DNA from: a virus
IMG/VR virus record: IMGVR_UViG_3300009155_000069
Span: 1 to 60,852 of that record
Reading direction: 5' to 3' (one strand)
Length of the DNA stretch: 60,852 bases
Shown here: positions 35,116-42,630 of the stretch, in pieces
Position numbering within the stretch: the stretch's first letter is position 1
Layout: each line of letters opens with the position of its first letter
Translations under genes and position numbers: made by a program
The notes under the pieces: model-generated
Database searches by the model: none
What the model saw: only the letters and a program-made list of their open reading frames with translations
What the model was told of the DNA's origin: nothing

Positions 35116-35874
35116 TTAGGCTGTCTGGACTGGAGTCCAACTTTGGGTTTGCGCATCATTGATATTTTGCCAGTTTGCGGTTTGGTTGTCATCAATTGGT
35201 TCCCAAAGGAACCGGGCGGTAAGCGTGTCTGCAATCGTGGCATTTTCTGTTAGGGATGCGTAGAAGATAGCACCAAAAACTGCGGCTACCTCAGACGCCG
35301 TAGCGCCCTCAGAAACTGAAGTTTTAAGCGTGTGTTTAACAGACATCACGTCTGCGCCTGTGGCGCTCTCGCTCACACTTACAGGCATGACATGCTGGGT
35401 AGCCATCGTTTCGGAAGCAGTTGCAGTCTCGCTGACACTTCCAAAAAACGCAAAGCTAGAAGCAAGGACTTCCGAGGCTATCGCTGTTTCAGATACCGCA
35501 GAAGCAAAAACTTGCTGTGCGGCAGTTGACTCAGACCCCGTAGCAGTTTCAGATACCGCCGTAGCAAACACTTGTTGTGCTGAGTTGGCATCAGACATCG
35601 TAGCCGTCTCACTCATGGACACGTTCAGTGTGCTTGCCCCCACCGATAAGGCATCTCCTATTGCGGCGGCTTCTTCAACACCTACAAAGTAGTTGTGGAA
35701 CGGCGCTACGGCGTCTACGGCTTGAGCAGTCTCATTAACTGCGCCACTCAATGTGCTTCCAGCGACTGCTTCTGTATCTGAGGTCGTAGCTGTGTCCGAG
35801 GTGTCGCGGTAATAAACCGACATACCCCATCCAGCTTCACCCCAAGTGCCAGAACCCCAGCCGCCTTCAGCCAT
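35116..35874 (-). CDS. Repeat-rich tail appendage protein
   Basis: The 252-residue protein starts with Gly/Trp-rich WGSGTWGEAGWG, then has about eight 20-residue repeats of the type SVSETATASETMATQHVMPV between residues 65 and 225. It ends ANWQNINDAQTQSW. The regular SETAT spacing suggests a solenoid or beta-stacked rod. It lies beside the fibre gene and begins one base before the stop of the DUF2158-like gene. Function: probable fibre or appendage part. Confidence 0.78.
   Translation of the reverse strand: MAEGGWGSGTWGEAGWGMSVYYRDTSDTATTSDTEAVAGSTLSGAVNETAQAVDAVAPFHNYFVGVEEAAAIGDALSVGASTLNVSMSETATMSDANSAQQVFATAVSETATGSESTAAQQVFASAVSETAIASEVLASSFAFFGSVSETATASETMATQHVMPVSVSESATGADVMSVKHTLKTSVSEGATASEVAAVFGAIFYASLTENATIADTLTARFLWEPIDDNQTANWQNINDAQTQSWTPVQTA
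35200..35620 (-). repeat. 60-bp coding repeats, about seven copies
   Basis: Twenty-codon units with S-x-S-E-x-A-T anchors follow each other without gaps. The DNA copies are diverged, so the array is older than the 141-bp array at 26.3-26.8 kb. Confidence 0.85.
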
Positions 35875-35875
35875 A

Positions 35876-36055
35876 TCAGGCTCCGGTCAACTGATCTTCG
35901 TCAAACCAGCGTTGCTGTGCTGTACCATCAGCGTCTTGCCATTCGACAAGATATTGAACCATGCCATCTTCAGTCATGCGCAAAGCAATAACTGGGCCTT
36001 CAGGCACTGCAACGGCGAGCTTTACAACATCGCCTTTTTTGAAAGTAGTAGCCAT
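35876..36055 (-). CDS. Small DUF2158-like protein (59 aa)
   Basis: A complete frame starts at 36055 after AAAGGAAAC. The protein begins TTFKKGDVVKLAVAVPEGPV and ends YLVEWQDADG plus QQRWFDEDQL. This is the pattern of the small DUF2158 family (KGDVV..L.sGGP..tv, then a WF..eqL end), a tiny SH3-like beta barrel. It sits between two structural genes. Function unknown. Confidence 0.75.
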   Translation of the reverse strand: MATTFKKGDVVKLAVAVPEGPVIALRMTEDGMVQYLVEWQDADGTAQQRWFDEDQLTGA

Positions 36056-36066
36056 GATTGTTTCCT

Positions 36067-36648
36067 TTAAGTAGCGGTAAGGCTGAATGTGTAAGTCACG
36101 TTCAAAGTATCGCCAGAAGCGACCACACGGTCACCGGGGGAGGCAAAGTCAGAAGCAGAAAACAGGATACCTGTTGTACCACTCTTGGTGCTGTTGCTGG
36201 TCAAGAACGCGCCGCCAACAGTGGCAGTGGCGTTGATGGTGAACGCAGCAGGAGAGGCTGAGTTGGTCTGCACTGAGGGGTTAGCAGTGGTTGCTGTACC
36301 AAACGTGGCAGCGGGGCGTGTAGCGTTGCTGTAAGGGACGATTTCAGTCCAGCCAGCGTGTGAAGACATGGTGTCTGACGCAGCGGGATTATTACTGGCG
36401 GCTGCGCCATACAGACCAATGTACCAAGCGGCGGTGTAAGCACTGCCCTTGAAATACTGCGCGTTCATGTCTTGCAGACCCACGTTCACCACGAGGTTGG
36501 GCAGTGCTTCAGACCACTTGAGGTTGCCCTCAGAGTCACGGCACTCGATTGTAAATACACCGCCAGCTTTGGCGTGACCATCGGCACTTGCGGCGCGGGT
36601 CAGCATTGCGCCAATAGTGTCTTGAGAGGATGCTTTGTCGTTCAACAT
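36067..36648 (-). CDS. Virion structural protein (193 aa)
   Basis: I chose ATG 36648 because AAGGAG stands before it; an open extension upstream has no ribosome site. The N-terminus carries GGVFTIECRDSEGNLKWSEA and LPNLVVNVGLQDMN, a motif I know from phage structural proteins of this type. The rest is Thr/Ala/Ser-rich beta sequence ending with a strand. It is likely a tail or decoration component. Confidence 0.72.
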   Translation of the reverse strand: MLNDKASSQDTIGAMLTRAASADGHAKAGGVFTIECRDSEGNLKWSEALPNLVVNVGLQDMNAQYFKGSAYTAAWYIGLYGAAASNNPAASDTMSSHAGWTEIVPYSNATRPAATFGTATTANPSVQTNSASPAAFTINATATVGGAFLTSNSTKSGTTGILFSASDFASPGDRVVASGDTLNVTYTFSLTAT

Positions 36649-36658
36649 GGTTGACTCC

Positions 36659-37078
36659 TTAATTAAAGCGCAAGAGCGCAGATGTGGAAGTGTTCTCAGG
36701 CATTTGCACTGTGAACGAGGTTTGGCAAGTTTTATCTGCCCCAAAGTCCAACACAGCAACAGACTTGTTGCCCTTGCTTGCGTTGTAAATCAAAGCACCT
36801 CGGCACGTGAACGCCGCAGGATTCCAGACGGAATTATTGAAGTCCACGTACACGATACCGTTGGTAGACGTGCTGATCGTCACGCCTGTGAGGACGTTTC
36901 CACCTGCGGTGTAACCCGTACCAACAACTTCATACGAAGTGGTGTAGATCGTGGTGCTAGGGCCAAGCGTAGCTAGACCCGTGTACAGCGCCAGCTTGAG
37001 TGTGTCCGTAGACAAGTCTTGCTGTGCTTGCAGAATCTGCTGCTTGAAGCTGGTGGTGAGCGTTTGTTGAATGGACAT
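36659..37078 (-). CDS. Virion structural protein (139 aa)
   Basis: The product has a helical N-terminus (TTSFKQQILQAQQDL) then TLKLALYTGLATLGPSTTIY, YTAGGNVLTGVTI and CRGALIYNAS. These stretches recur in phage structural proteins and give a beta sandwich after one helix. It starts on TGATG at the stop of the adaptor gene. Its neighbours suggest a tail-associated protein. Confidence 0.72.
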   Translation of the reverse strand: MSIQQTLTTSFKQQILQAQQDLSTDTLKLALYTGLATLGPSTTIYTTSYEVVGTGYTAGGNVLTGVTISTSTNGIVYVDFNNSVWNPAAFTCRGALIYNASKGNKSVAVLDFGADKTCQTSFTVQMPENTSTSALLRFN

Positions 37079-37728
37079 CAGACCACCTGTACACGGACTT
37101 GACCGTCACGATACATATCTTGACGTTGTTTGCCATCGCCCAACTGTTTCAACTGAATCATCGCACGGTCGTACATGTTCTGATACAGCGCAACCATGTC
37201 GGCTTCACCCTTCATGTAACGAATCGCCTCAATCAACGTGCCATTAAGAAGGGCAGAATCGAAGTTATCACCCAACCAAGTCGTACCAGCGGTAACGATG
37301 GACTCAGGATAATAGTAATAGTGCATCTCAACTGTGTACTGCGCATCAGGCGTGGGGCCAAGAATAAACGTGAGTTCATTGGGCAGCGCAGAGTTGGGGC
37401 CAAAGATGGCGTAGTGTTCGGGGAACCCTGTATCAGTTGCCTTGGGGTATGCCTCACGAATGAAGTTCACGTCTTTGTTCAAAAGAAAATGATATTCACC
37501 ATCGGCGTGCACCGCTGCAATGGAGTACACCGACAAGAAATCGTTGGGGGTAGACAGGTATTTGTTGTTGGCAGTCGTCAAACCCGTCACGTTTTTGCGC
37601 AAATTTGCAATCTGAACAGTGTTGTAAATCTTCTGTTCTGCTTGCTTGATGAACATGTCCATGTCCACCGTGGGAAACGTGTTCTCACAGATGTCTGCCA
37701 CAAACGTAACGAGTTCGGTATACGTCAT
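37078..37728 (-). CDS. Head-tail adaptor, SU10/T7 gp11-like
   Basis: The 216-residue product has MDMFIKQAEQKIYNTVQIAN, then LSTPNDFLSVYSIAAV, TVEMHYYYYPESIV and a helical end (NGTLIEAIRYMKGEADMVAL). That organisation (helix, beta hairpin with Y-rich strand, helices) is what I know from adaptor proteins of podophages such as SU10. It would connect portal to tail. It lies among small structural genes and downstream of the neck-like protein. Confidence 0.7.
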   Translation of the reverse strand: MTYTELVTFVADICENTFPTVDMDMFIKQAEQKIYNTVQIANLRKNVTGLTTANNKYLSTPNDFLSVYSIAAVHADGEYHFLLNKDVNFIREAYPKATDTGFPEHYAIFGPNSALPNELTFILGPTPDAQYTVEMHYYYYPESIVTAGTTWLGDNFDSALLNGTLIEAIRYMKGEADMVALYQNMYDRAMIQLKQLGDGKQRQDMYRDGQVRVQVV

Positions 37729-37735
37729 ATCAACC

Positions 37736-38002
37736 TCACGCCATTGGGCCTCGGGCCATCAAACCTTTGGTAGCTGCGCCTGTACCGCGAATCTTGATGC
37801 CACTGGTCTTGGTTGGTTTTTCACCAGCAGACTTGCTGATGTTGCCAACGCCCATGTCCACGGTGTCAAGTTTGCTACGGTTAGGGCCAGAGCCGGGATT
37901 AGATGAGGCTTTTACAACCTTGCCAGTCATTGTGTGTGGTACGGCATAAACGCTGGCGTCACCAACTTCTTTGCCACCCATCTTTTTGCTGAATGTAGCC
38001 AT
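37736..38002 (-). CDS. Small Lys/Gly-rich virion protein (88 aa)
   Basis: The protein has many Lys, Gly and Ser and ends KTSGIKIRGTGAATKGLMAR and GPMA. I know this ending from small basic proteins in the structural block of several aquatic phages. GGAGG stands before the ATG. It may contact DNA or the capsid interior. No fold is visible. Confidence 0.7.
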   Translation of the reverse strand: MATFSKKMGGKEVGDASVYAVPHTMTGKVVKASSNPGSGPNRSKLDTVDMGVGNISKSAGEKPTKTSGIKIRGTGAATKGLMARGPMA

Positions 38003-38004
38003 GA

Positions 38005-38202
38005 TTAGCCTCCAGACTGATTTTTGGCGCGAGAAAGATTGCGACCAAATTTTTTGCGATCCATAGACGTAGGGCCACCCTTTTTCAACTTCAAAGAAGT
38101 GCCTTTACCGCCCTTGTGTTCTTGCGCATCATGCTGCTTGAACGCTTTTTTGATCATGGCTTTATCTTGAGCCAAATCACTTTTCATACCTTCTTTAGCC
38201 AT
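38005..38202 (-). CDS. Small basic virion protein (65 aa)
   Basis: I chose ATG 38202, six bases after AAGGAG; ATG 38205 is the alternative. The sequence is rich in Lys and Asp/Glu and ends KKGGPTSMDRKKFGRNLSRA plus KNQSGG, a recurring motif in this type of gene cluster. It probably belongs to the set of small basic proteins packed or assembled with the head or tail. Confidence 0.68.
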   Translation of the reverse strand: MAKEGMKSDLAQDKAMIKKAFKQHDAQEHKGGKGTSLKLKKGGPTSMDRKKFGRNLSRAKNQSGG

Positions 38203-38212
38203 CATAGACTCC

Positions 38213-38641
38213 TTATGTCGTGACAATCGTTACTGTACCAACTTGTGACACTGATACCAAGTAGTTTGGTGTCAGACCATCATCATTTAACCGCGAACCA
38301 CCAACAGGGTTCCAGCCCCATTGGAATACACGGCTACCTTCGCCCGGTACCCCATCACCATCTTTGTTGGTGCCAGAATCGGGAAGCAATTGCAATCCGG
38401 TATACCCCGACTGCGTATAACTTAAATCAGGACGCGGTTCCCGCAATGCTTGCGGATCATCCACTGGGTACATACCCAACTGCAATTGCGGCTGATCAGG
38501 TTCCCAGCACTCGCGGCACACCTTGATCGTGACCTGCTTGGTCTTAATAATCAGCTTGGTCAGGTCTTTGAGCTTAAAACGAAAGCCACAGCGATCACAC
38601 TCGGCAATCGCTTTCTTACCTGATGCAAACCTATTTGCCAT
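38213..38641 (-). CDS. Zinc-ribbon virion-cluster protein (142 aa)
   Basis: Four cysteines form two pairs: CDRCGFRFK at 15-18 and VCRECWEPD at about 42-45, a zinc-ribbon layout. After it comes PQLQLGMYPVDDPQALREPR and a C-terminal Gly/Val/Thr-rich strand segment. I have seen this Cys-pair/PVDDPQALR order in phages near neck proteins. Its role is unknown; a structural or assembly function is inferred. Confidence 0.72.
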   Translation of the reverse strand: MANRFASGKKAIAECDRCGFRFKLKDLTKLIIKTKQVTIKVCRECWEPDQPQLQLGMYPVDDPQALREPRPDLSYTQSGYTGLQLLPDSGTNKDGDGVPGEGSRVFQWGWNPVGGSRLNDDGLTPNYLVSVSQVGTVTIVTT

Positions 38642-38643
38642 GA

Positions 38644-39576
38644 TCAGCCACCAATAAAATATTGACGTGGCACAAACCGATCAGGCGCTTTCTCGCGGTC
38701 TTCTCCAGCGGCAAGAGCAAACTGTTGCTCGTAAACGGCTTGGAGCATCTCAAGGCGAGGGCCACCTTCAGGAATCTTCATTGCAATGTAGTACGCCAGA
38801 CCTGCCACAAGGCAAGGTAAGAAGCGGAAGTTCATGTCTGGTGTTTGCACACCCGAGCCAGCGTTCTGTACTCGGCGCATGCGGAAGTACGACATCTGAT
38901 AGTAGGGGGTTGACACCGTGCCTTGATCGGGCACAGGCCATACAGTCACAGCAGGAAGTTCAGCCCAATACACATTGGCGGCGGCAGTATGCGCCGCAGC
39001 AGTCGAATTGTTTTGTGCGCGGAAACAGTTGTACAGCGTATTACCAGTGATGTAGGAGTAGTTGATGTACTCGCTGTCAATCTTGATGAACCCAAATGCA
39101 GGAAGACCCGTGGCGTCGGTCAACACAATAGTTGTGTCTGTTGCAGTAATCGTTGTTGCCAACGTGGTGGTGAGAGACTCTTGCCCAGACAGACGTTGCA
39201 CCATGACCTGAATTGGTCTGGCTTGAGTTAACTTGTTTGGGATTGTCGCGTAGGTAGACACACTGATACGTGTGATAGTGAGATCGGCCTGATTCGATAC
39301 GCTGTTTGCTTGTGTGCGAATCTGGTGTTCCAACAGATCAATCGTATCCACTGGAATGGGGTATGAAAACTGACCTTGCACGAGGTTCAATGTCCCCGGC
39401 TCAATCGTCCACATATTGAGGCCACGGTTCGCCCACTCAATCGTGAGCAGGTTCATGGATCGACGCGCTGTCCGCAGGTCATAGCCCGTGCGCATCTCAC
39501 GCCCAGCACGTTCGTACGCTTCTTCAGCGACTTCCGTGAAGTTCATGTCAAAATCAGCTACGCCTGTGGTCGTCAT
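38644..39576 (-). CDS. Neck/tail-tube-like protein with an inserted beta domain
   Basis: The 310-residue protein has EVAEEAYERAGREMRTGYDL, RTARRSMNLLTIEWANRGLN, a typical start of podophage neck proteins. Residues about 135-205 (ITATDTTIVLTDATGLPAFG, YINYSYIT, AAAHTAAANV) look like an inserted domain found in many phage tail proteins. The end returns to the helical pattern with GLAYYIAMKIPEGGPRLEML. It is probably a connector component between portal and tail. Confidence 0.72.
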   Translation of the reverse strand: MTTTGVADFDMNFTEVAEEAYERAGREMRTGYDLRTARRSMNLLTIEWANRGLNMWTIEPGTLNLVQGQFSYPIPVDTIDLLEHQIRTQANSVSNQADLTITRISVSTYATIPNKLTQARPIQVMVQRLSGQESLTTTLATTITATDTTIVLTDATGLPAFGFIKIDSEYINYSYITGNTLYNCFRAQNNSTAAAHTAAANVYWAELPAVTVWPVPDQGTVSTPYYQMSYFRMRRVQNAGSGVQTPDMNFRFLPCLVAGLAYYIAMKIPEGGPRLEMLQAVYEQQFALAAGEDREKAPDRFVPRQYFIGG

Positions 39577-39810
39577 TTAGCGATACCCCGCTGTTTTCTT
39601 GGCTACGCTTTTGGGCTGTGCCACAAACTGTTTACCTTGCGCCTTACCCGCACGTTTGGCGCGGGTTGTAGCGGCATACTCAGCAGGAGACAAAGCCTTG
39701 ATAGCCTTTTCAGGCAAATACCGCTCCCCCGTCTTTGAAGACGGTTTGCCAGACTTAGTGCGCCACTTCTGGTCGCCCCAGTCTTTCAGGGATTGTTGCG
39801 GTGACTTCAT
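39577..39810 (-). CDS. Small basic protein, DUF5872-like (77 aa)
   Basis: I chose ATG 39810, with AAGGACTGAC before it. The sequence has SLKDWGDQKWRTKSGKPSSK, TGERYLPEKAIKALSPAEYA, AATTRAKRAGKAQGKQF and ends AKKTAGYR. That order matches my memory of DUF5872, present in phages and some eukaryotic viruses. Its high Lys content and conserved W, R and Y suggest nucleic-acid or protein binding. Function unknown. Confidence 0.8.
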   Translation of the reverse strand: MKSPQQSLKDWGDQKWRTKSGKPSSKTGERYLPEKAIKALSPAEYAATTRAKRAGKAQGKQFVAQPKSVAKKTAGYR

Positions 39811-39811
39811 G

Positions 39812-40090
39812 TCAGTCCTTGTACCCGCCACCAGCGGCCTTGTACTTCTTGGCAACCAACTGAGCTTTGCGTGCAGACCACTGACCTGCGCCAGTACCCT
39901 GTGTTGCTGCGGCTTTTACCTGAGACACAATCCGCTTACGCAGACTGGGCTTGGTGTAGTTGCCAGCAGCATTGACAGAGCCGCCTTCCTTAAAGATTTC
40001 CACAGGCTCAAGAGCGTCCTTACGTAGGATTTTCCTGCCCTTGGGCATCTTGTCAGGATTGACGGCACCCATGCCGCGACTGGCTCTCAT
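39812..40090 (-). CDS. Small basic virion-cluster protein (92 aa)
   Basis: ATG 40090 overlaps the stop of the upstream gene (ATGA); the longer frame upstream lacks support. The protein begins RASRGMGAVNPDKMPKGRKI, has FKEGGSVNAAGNYTKPSLRK and ends WSARKAQLVAKKYKAAGGGY plus KD. This ending is widespread in small phage proteins of the same cluster. It probably acts in head assembly or DNA compaction, but this is inference. Confidence 0.75.
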   Translation of the reverse strand: MRASRGMGAVNPDKMPKGRKILRKDALEPVEIFKEGGSVNAAGNYTKPSLRKRIVSQVKAAATQGTGAGQWSARKAQLVAKKYKAAGGGYKD

Positions 40091-40416
40091 TTTTTGTACG
40101 CCATTCCACCGCCGCACATAACCATCGTGCCTTTGGTCTTGCCACGCTCGGCACAACCATCAGCGCGTTTGGAAGCGGAACTTACAGAGCCACCCTTTTT
40201 GTAAGGGGTAGTGCGTGCGCCTTCGTAGGCTGCATCCAGCTTGGGCTGCATAGCCTGATCACGAGCATCCTGCATCATTGCGGCGCGTTTCATGCGAGTT
40301 TCAGGAGTCACCACATCATCCAAGGTCATGCCGGGACGACGAGGTTTGTAACCACGCATACCAGCGGCGCTGGAAGACGGCATCTGTGGGGGAGGGGGCA
40401 TCATTGGTTTAGGCAT
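40087..40416 (-). CDS. Small protein with RADG-RGKTKG tail (109 aa)
   Basis: The Pro/Met-rich start (PKPMMPPPPQMP) precedes a helical region (ETRMKRAAMMQDARDQA). The C-terminus is YKKGGSVSSASKRADGCAER plus GKTKGTMVM. The RADG/RGKTKG tail also closes the next gene upstream, at 40429-40866, so the two share a module. GGAG stands before the ATG. It is part of the basic small-protein cluster. Confidence 0.73.
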   Translation of the reverse strand: MPKPMMPPPPQMPSSSAAGMRGYKPRRPGMTLDDVVTPETRMKRAAMMQDARDQAMQPKLDAAYEGARTTPYKKGGSVSSASKRADGCAERGKTKGTMVMCGGGMAYKK

Positions 40417-40428
40417 ATCGTTCTCCTA

Positions 40429-40866
40429 TTAACAGGCCATGCCGCCTTTGTTGAGCATCTTGCCTTTGGTCTTGCCACGTTGAGCAATACCATCAGCGCG
40501 AGAAGAAGCAGAGCCGCCAGAAGCCATCTTCTTAGCCATGCCGCCTTTTTTCATGCCCATCATTTGTTTCTTGTCCATTGCCATGTCAGCTTTAGAGCCT
40601 TCTTTCATGCCCTTTTTCTCAACGTCTTTACCAGACTTCTCGAAAGCAGCCATCTTGCCGGAGCCAGCTTTTTTCTTAGCCATCATTGCCATGAAACCGG
40701 GGTTCATCTTTGTAGCCATATCACCACCTTTTGAAAATTTACGGCCTTTATCGGCCTCGTTAAAGTCTTTTCCCACGGACTGTGGGACGCCTACTTTCTT
40801 GGCGAACGATGGCGAGTGGGCAATCGCAGCCATGAAATTGTGTTGCTTCTTACTCGTGCTGGGCAT
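40429..40866 (-). CDS. Small Lys/Met/Gly-rich protein with RADG tail (145 aa)
   Basis: It starts STSKKQHNFMAAIAHSPSFA and KKVGVPQSVGKDFNEADKGR, a widely found N-terminal unit of phage small proteins (SK-x-Q-x-x-FM type). The middle is almost only Lys, Met, Gly, Ala and Glu. The end ASGGSASSRADGIAQRGKTK plus GKM is shared with the gene at 40087. AAGG lies before the ATG. Very high Met and Lys suggests an unstructured basic protein. Confidence 0.75.
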   Translation of the reverse strand: MPSTSKKQHNFMAAIAHSPSFAKKVGVPQSVGKDFNEADKGRKFSKGGDMATKMNPGFMAMMAKKKAGSGKMAAFEKSGKDVEKKGMKEGSKADMAMDKKQMMGMKKGGMAKKMASGGSASSRADGIAQRGKTKGKMLNKGGMAC

Positions 40867-41095
40867 AGTTACCTTTCAGATTGTCAATCTTACGTTCAAT
40901 ACGATCAAACCTGTCAAGCAACTGCTGCATGTCTGCGCGAAATTCAGAACGGGTAATGTGGTCACGAGCAACTTCTTCACGAGTGCGGTTCAGCAAAATA
41001 CTGAGCCTGTCCAACTCATCAAATTTACCTTTAAGCAAAAACCCCATGACTGCAACAATTGCACTCAGGGCTGCGTTCCATAACATCATTTCCAT
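40850..41095 (-). CDS. Small membrane coiled-coil protein (81 aa)
   Basis: I chose ATG 41095 after GGAAG. The protein has one membrane helix (ALSAIVAVMGFLLKG) near the N-terminus followed by a coiled coil (FDELDRLSILLNRTREEVAR). It resembles small holin- or spanin-like proteins, but it is far from the lysis cassette at 31-32 kb. It may be a second lysis component or a virion membrane protein. Confidence 0.6.
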   Translation of the reverse strand: MEMMLWNAALSAIVAVMGFLLKGKFDELDRLSILLNRTREEVARDHITRSEFRADMQQLLDRFDRIERKIDNLKGNYAQHE

Positions 41096-41096
41096 A

Positions 41097-41354
41097 TCAG
41101 CACTTCCACCTTGCAAGAGCAGCCGCCTTACGGGTGGGCTTACCCTTCTCGTCTTTCATTGGCCCCGGCATACCCGACATGCGTGCGCAAAACGAGTCCT
41201 TGCGCTTGCCGCCTTGGGGCTGGGGAGCTTTTAAATTACTGCCTGTTGCAGCGTTGTACTTGGCACGGCCTTTGGCAGTCAAACCTGCCCCCTTGGAGAC
41301 AGGTAGCTTTTCGCCACGACCAACAGCAAGGGATGGGCCTTTTTTCTTAGCCAT
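41097..41354 (-). CDS. DUF6321-like small basic protein (85 aa)
   Basis: The start is ATG 41354. The protein reads PSLAVGRGEKLPVSKGAGLT, AKGRAKYNAATGSNLKAPQP, SFCARMSGMPGPMKDEKGKP and TRKAAALARWKC. This is a highly conserved phage protein that I associate with DUF6321; the Ser-Lys-Gly-Ala-Gly-Leu-Thr and FCARMSGMPGPM blocks are hallmarks. It overlaps the glycosyltransferase end. Function is unknown. Confidence 0.85.
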   Translation of the reverse strand: MAKKKGPSLAVGRGEKLPVSKGAGLTAKGRAKYNAATGSNLKAPQPQGGKRKDSFCARMSGMPGPMKDEKGKPTRKAAALARWKC

Positions 41355-42087
41355 TTGCAACTTTCAAACGCGACTGTCGGATGTTCTCCAACATTGGCAT
41401 TACAACTTCCTCGCGGAAGTTGCGGGTAAATGATTCAGTGCCCACGTGCGGCAAGCTGATGTCCACATCAATGTAGACCTTAAAGCCAAGCTGAGTAGCA
41501 CGGTCGCAGAACAAATAGTCCTCACCAACGTACTGCTCGTTCACGATGCTGAAGTCAAACAGCGCATGGAGCACACCGCCATCGGCGTTCTTGTATGCCC
41601 ACTCAGGATGCGCCTCAATCATCTTCTCGATGACGTGACGTTGGATCAGCATGAACCCTGTACCCACGCGCTTCACGCGCATGAGAGAACCGACAAACTC
41701 AAAGTCTTCGTTCTCGTCAAAGTACAGGTCAGTGAAATATTTTTTGTCTCGCGCACGGCGCGGATACGCACCAGCGGAAATGTCTTGTGTGCCACCCTGC
41801 GCCATCAGGCGCAAGATGTCATCAGGTGTGACGATCACATCGGCGTCAATAAACAACAACTCTGTGCAATCTGTTTTCAGGAACTCGTGCACGAGCGCAT
41901 TACGCGCCAGCGTGATGAGAGAACAATTTGAAATATCAGAAAGAGTCACAGACACACCAAGACGCATTGCGGCTGGCATCAGTTGTGCCAGACCGTATGC
42001 GGTCTTAATGTTGAGCTTGCCGTCATAGGCAGGGATGCCAATGAACAGCTTGCGACCACTGAGAGTTGCTTGTTTGACTTCAGCCAT
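41347..42087 (-). CDS. Glycosyltransferase, GT-A fold
   Basis: The 246-residue protein begins RKLFIGIPAYDGKLNIKTAY, has NALVHEFLKTDCTELLFIDA with DAD at 81-83 as the metal/nucleotide-sugar motif, and later VGEDYLFCDRATQLGFKVY and ISLPHVG. The order fits a GT-A type (family 2-like) enzyme. In a phage late operon between decoration-like and small basic proteins, it may modify a virion protein or a host surface sugar. It overlaps the gene at 42080. Confidence 0.85.
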   Translation of the reverse strand: MAEVKQATLSGRKLFIGIPAYDGKLNIKTAYGLAQLMPAAMRLGVSVTLSDISNCSLITLARNALVHEFLKTDCTELLFIDADVIVTPDDILRLMAQGGTQDISAGAYPRRARDKKYFTDLYFDENEDFEFVGSLMRVKRVGTGFMLIQRHVIEKMIEAHPEWAYKNADGGVLHALFDFSIVNEQYVGEDYLFCDRATQLGFKVYIDVDISLPHVGTESFTRNFREEVVMPMLENIRQSRLKVANG

Positions 42088-42586
42088 AGTAAATGTTCAC
42101 AGCTACTACGTTGCTCAGTTGGGCGTAAATACCATCGACAACAATTACGCCATCATCAGGAATAAACGGCGAATTGTTGTACGAATCATTTGCTGCAACG
42201 TCGTACGTCATCAACCAGCGGCTTGCATACACCATTGCGGCCCCCGCAGTAATACTGCCAGAGTTGATGTCTGTGATTGTGAAAGTGTTTGCGTTGGTGA
42301 CAGTTACTGGGTAATTGCCGTTTGTTGCAGTGCCACCTGTTCCAGCCGCAAAGTCAATACCAATAACTTGCCCAGTAACTAAACCATGTGCCGTGGATGA
42401 AACGGTAATGGTTGTGCCTGAACGACCATAGGTCGCTGTGGTCACTGGGGCAACAGTGGTGTCAAATAACGAAACGTAGCCAGCAGTTGCAGAGCCAGTA
42501 AACGAGATGGCCTTGACTCGGTTTCTACCAAGCACCATAAATCCACTGGCATTTATATGTGCCTGTTTTACGGGTGTCTGATTCAT
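42080..42586 (-). CDS. Virion decoration-type protein (168 aa)
   Basis: ATG 42586 stands seven bases after GGAG. The middle has TITVSSTAHGLVTGQVIGID, GTGGTATNGNYPVTVTNANT and FTITDINSG, an FCCH/Ig-like beta unit that is common in phage surface proteins. The remaining parts are strands ending VVAVNIYYG. Decoration or tail-surface role is inferred. It follows a hairpin at 42607-42622. Confidence 0.72.
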   Translation of the reverse strand: MNQTPVKQAHINASGFMVLGRNRVKAISFTGSATAGYVSLFDTTVAPVTTATYGRSGTTITVSSTAHGLVTGQVIGIDFAAGTGGTATNGNYPVTVTNANTFTITDINSGSITAGAAMVYASRWLMTYDVAANDSYNNSPFIPDDGVIVVDGIYAQLSNVVAVNIYYG

Positions 42587-42602
42587 AATCAATCTCCTTT
42601 AG

Positions 42603-42622
42603 AAAAGGGAGCCAAGGCTCCC
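42603..42622 (-). terminator. Weak terminator or attenuator hairpin
   Basis: On the minus strand GGGAGCC-TT-GGCTCCC is followed by TTTTCT. The stem is perfect but the T-run is short, so it may reduce expression of downstream genes. It lies between two structural genes, after 42631-43113. Confidence 0.65.
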
Positions 42623-42630
42623 GAGATCAA

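Noticed and set aside
35846-36070. Plus-strand frame over 35876-36055
   Set aside because: The minus strand here has a complete 59-residue frame with AAAGGAAAC before its ATG and DUF2158-like motifs, which explains the stretch better.
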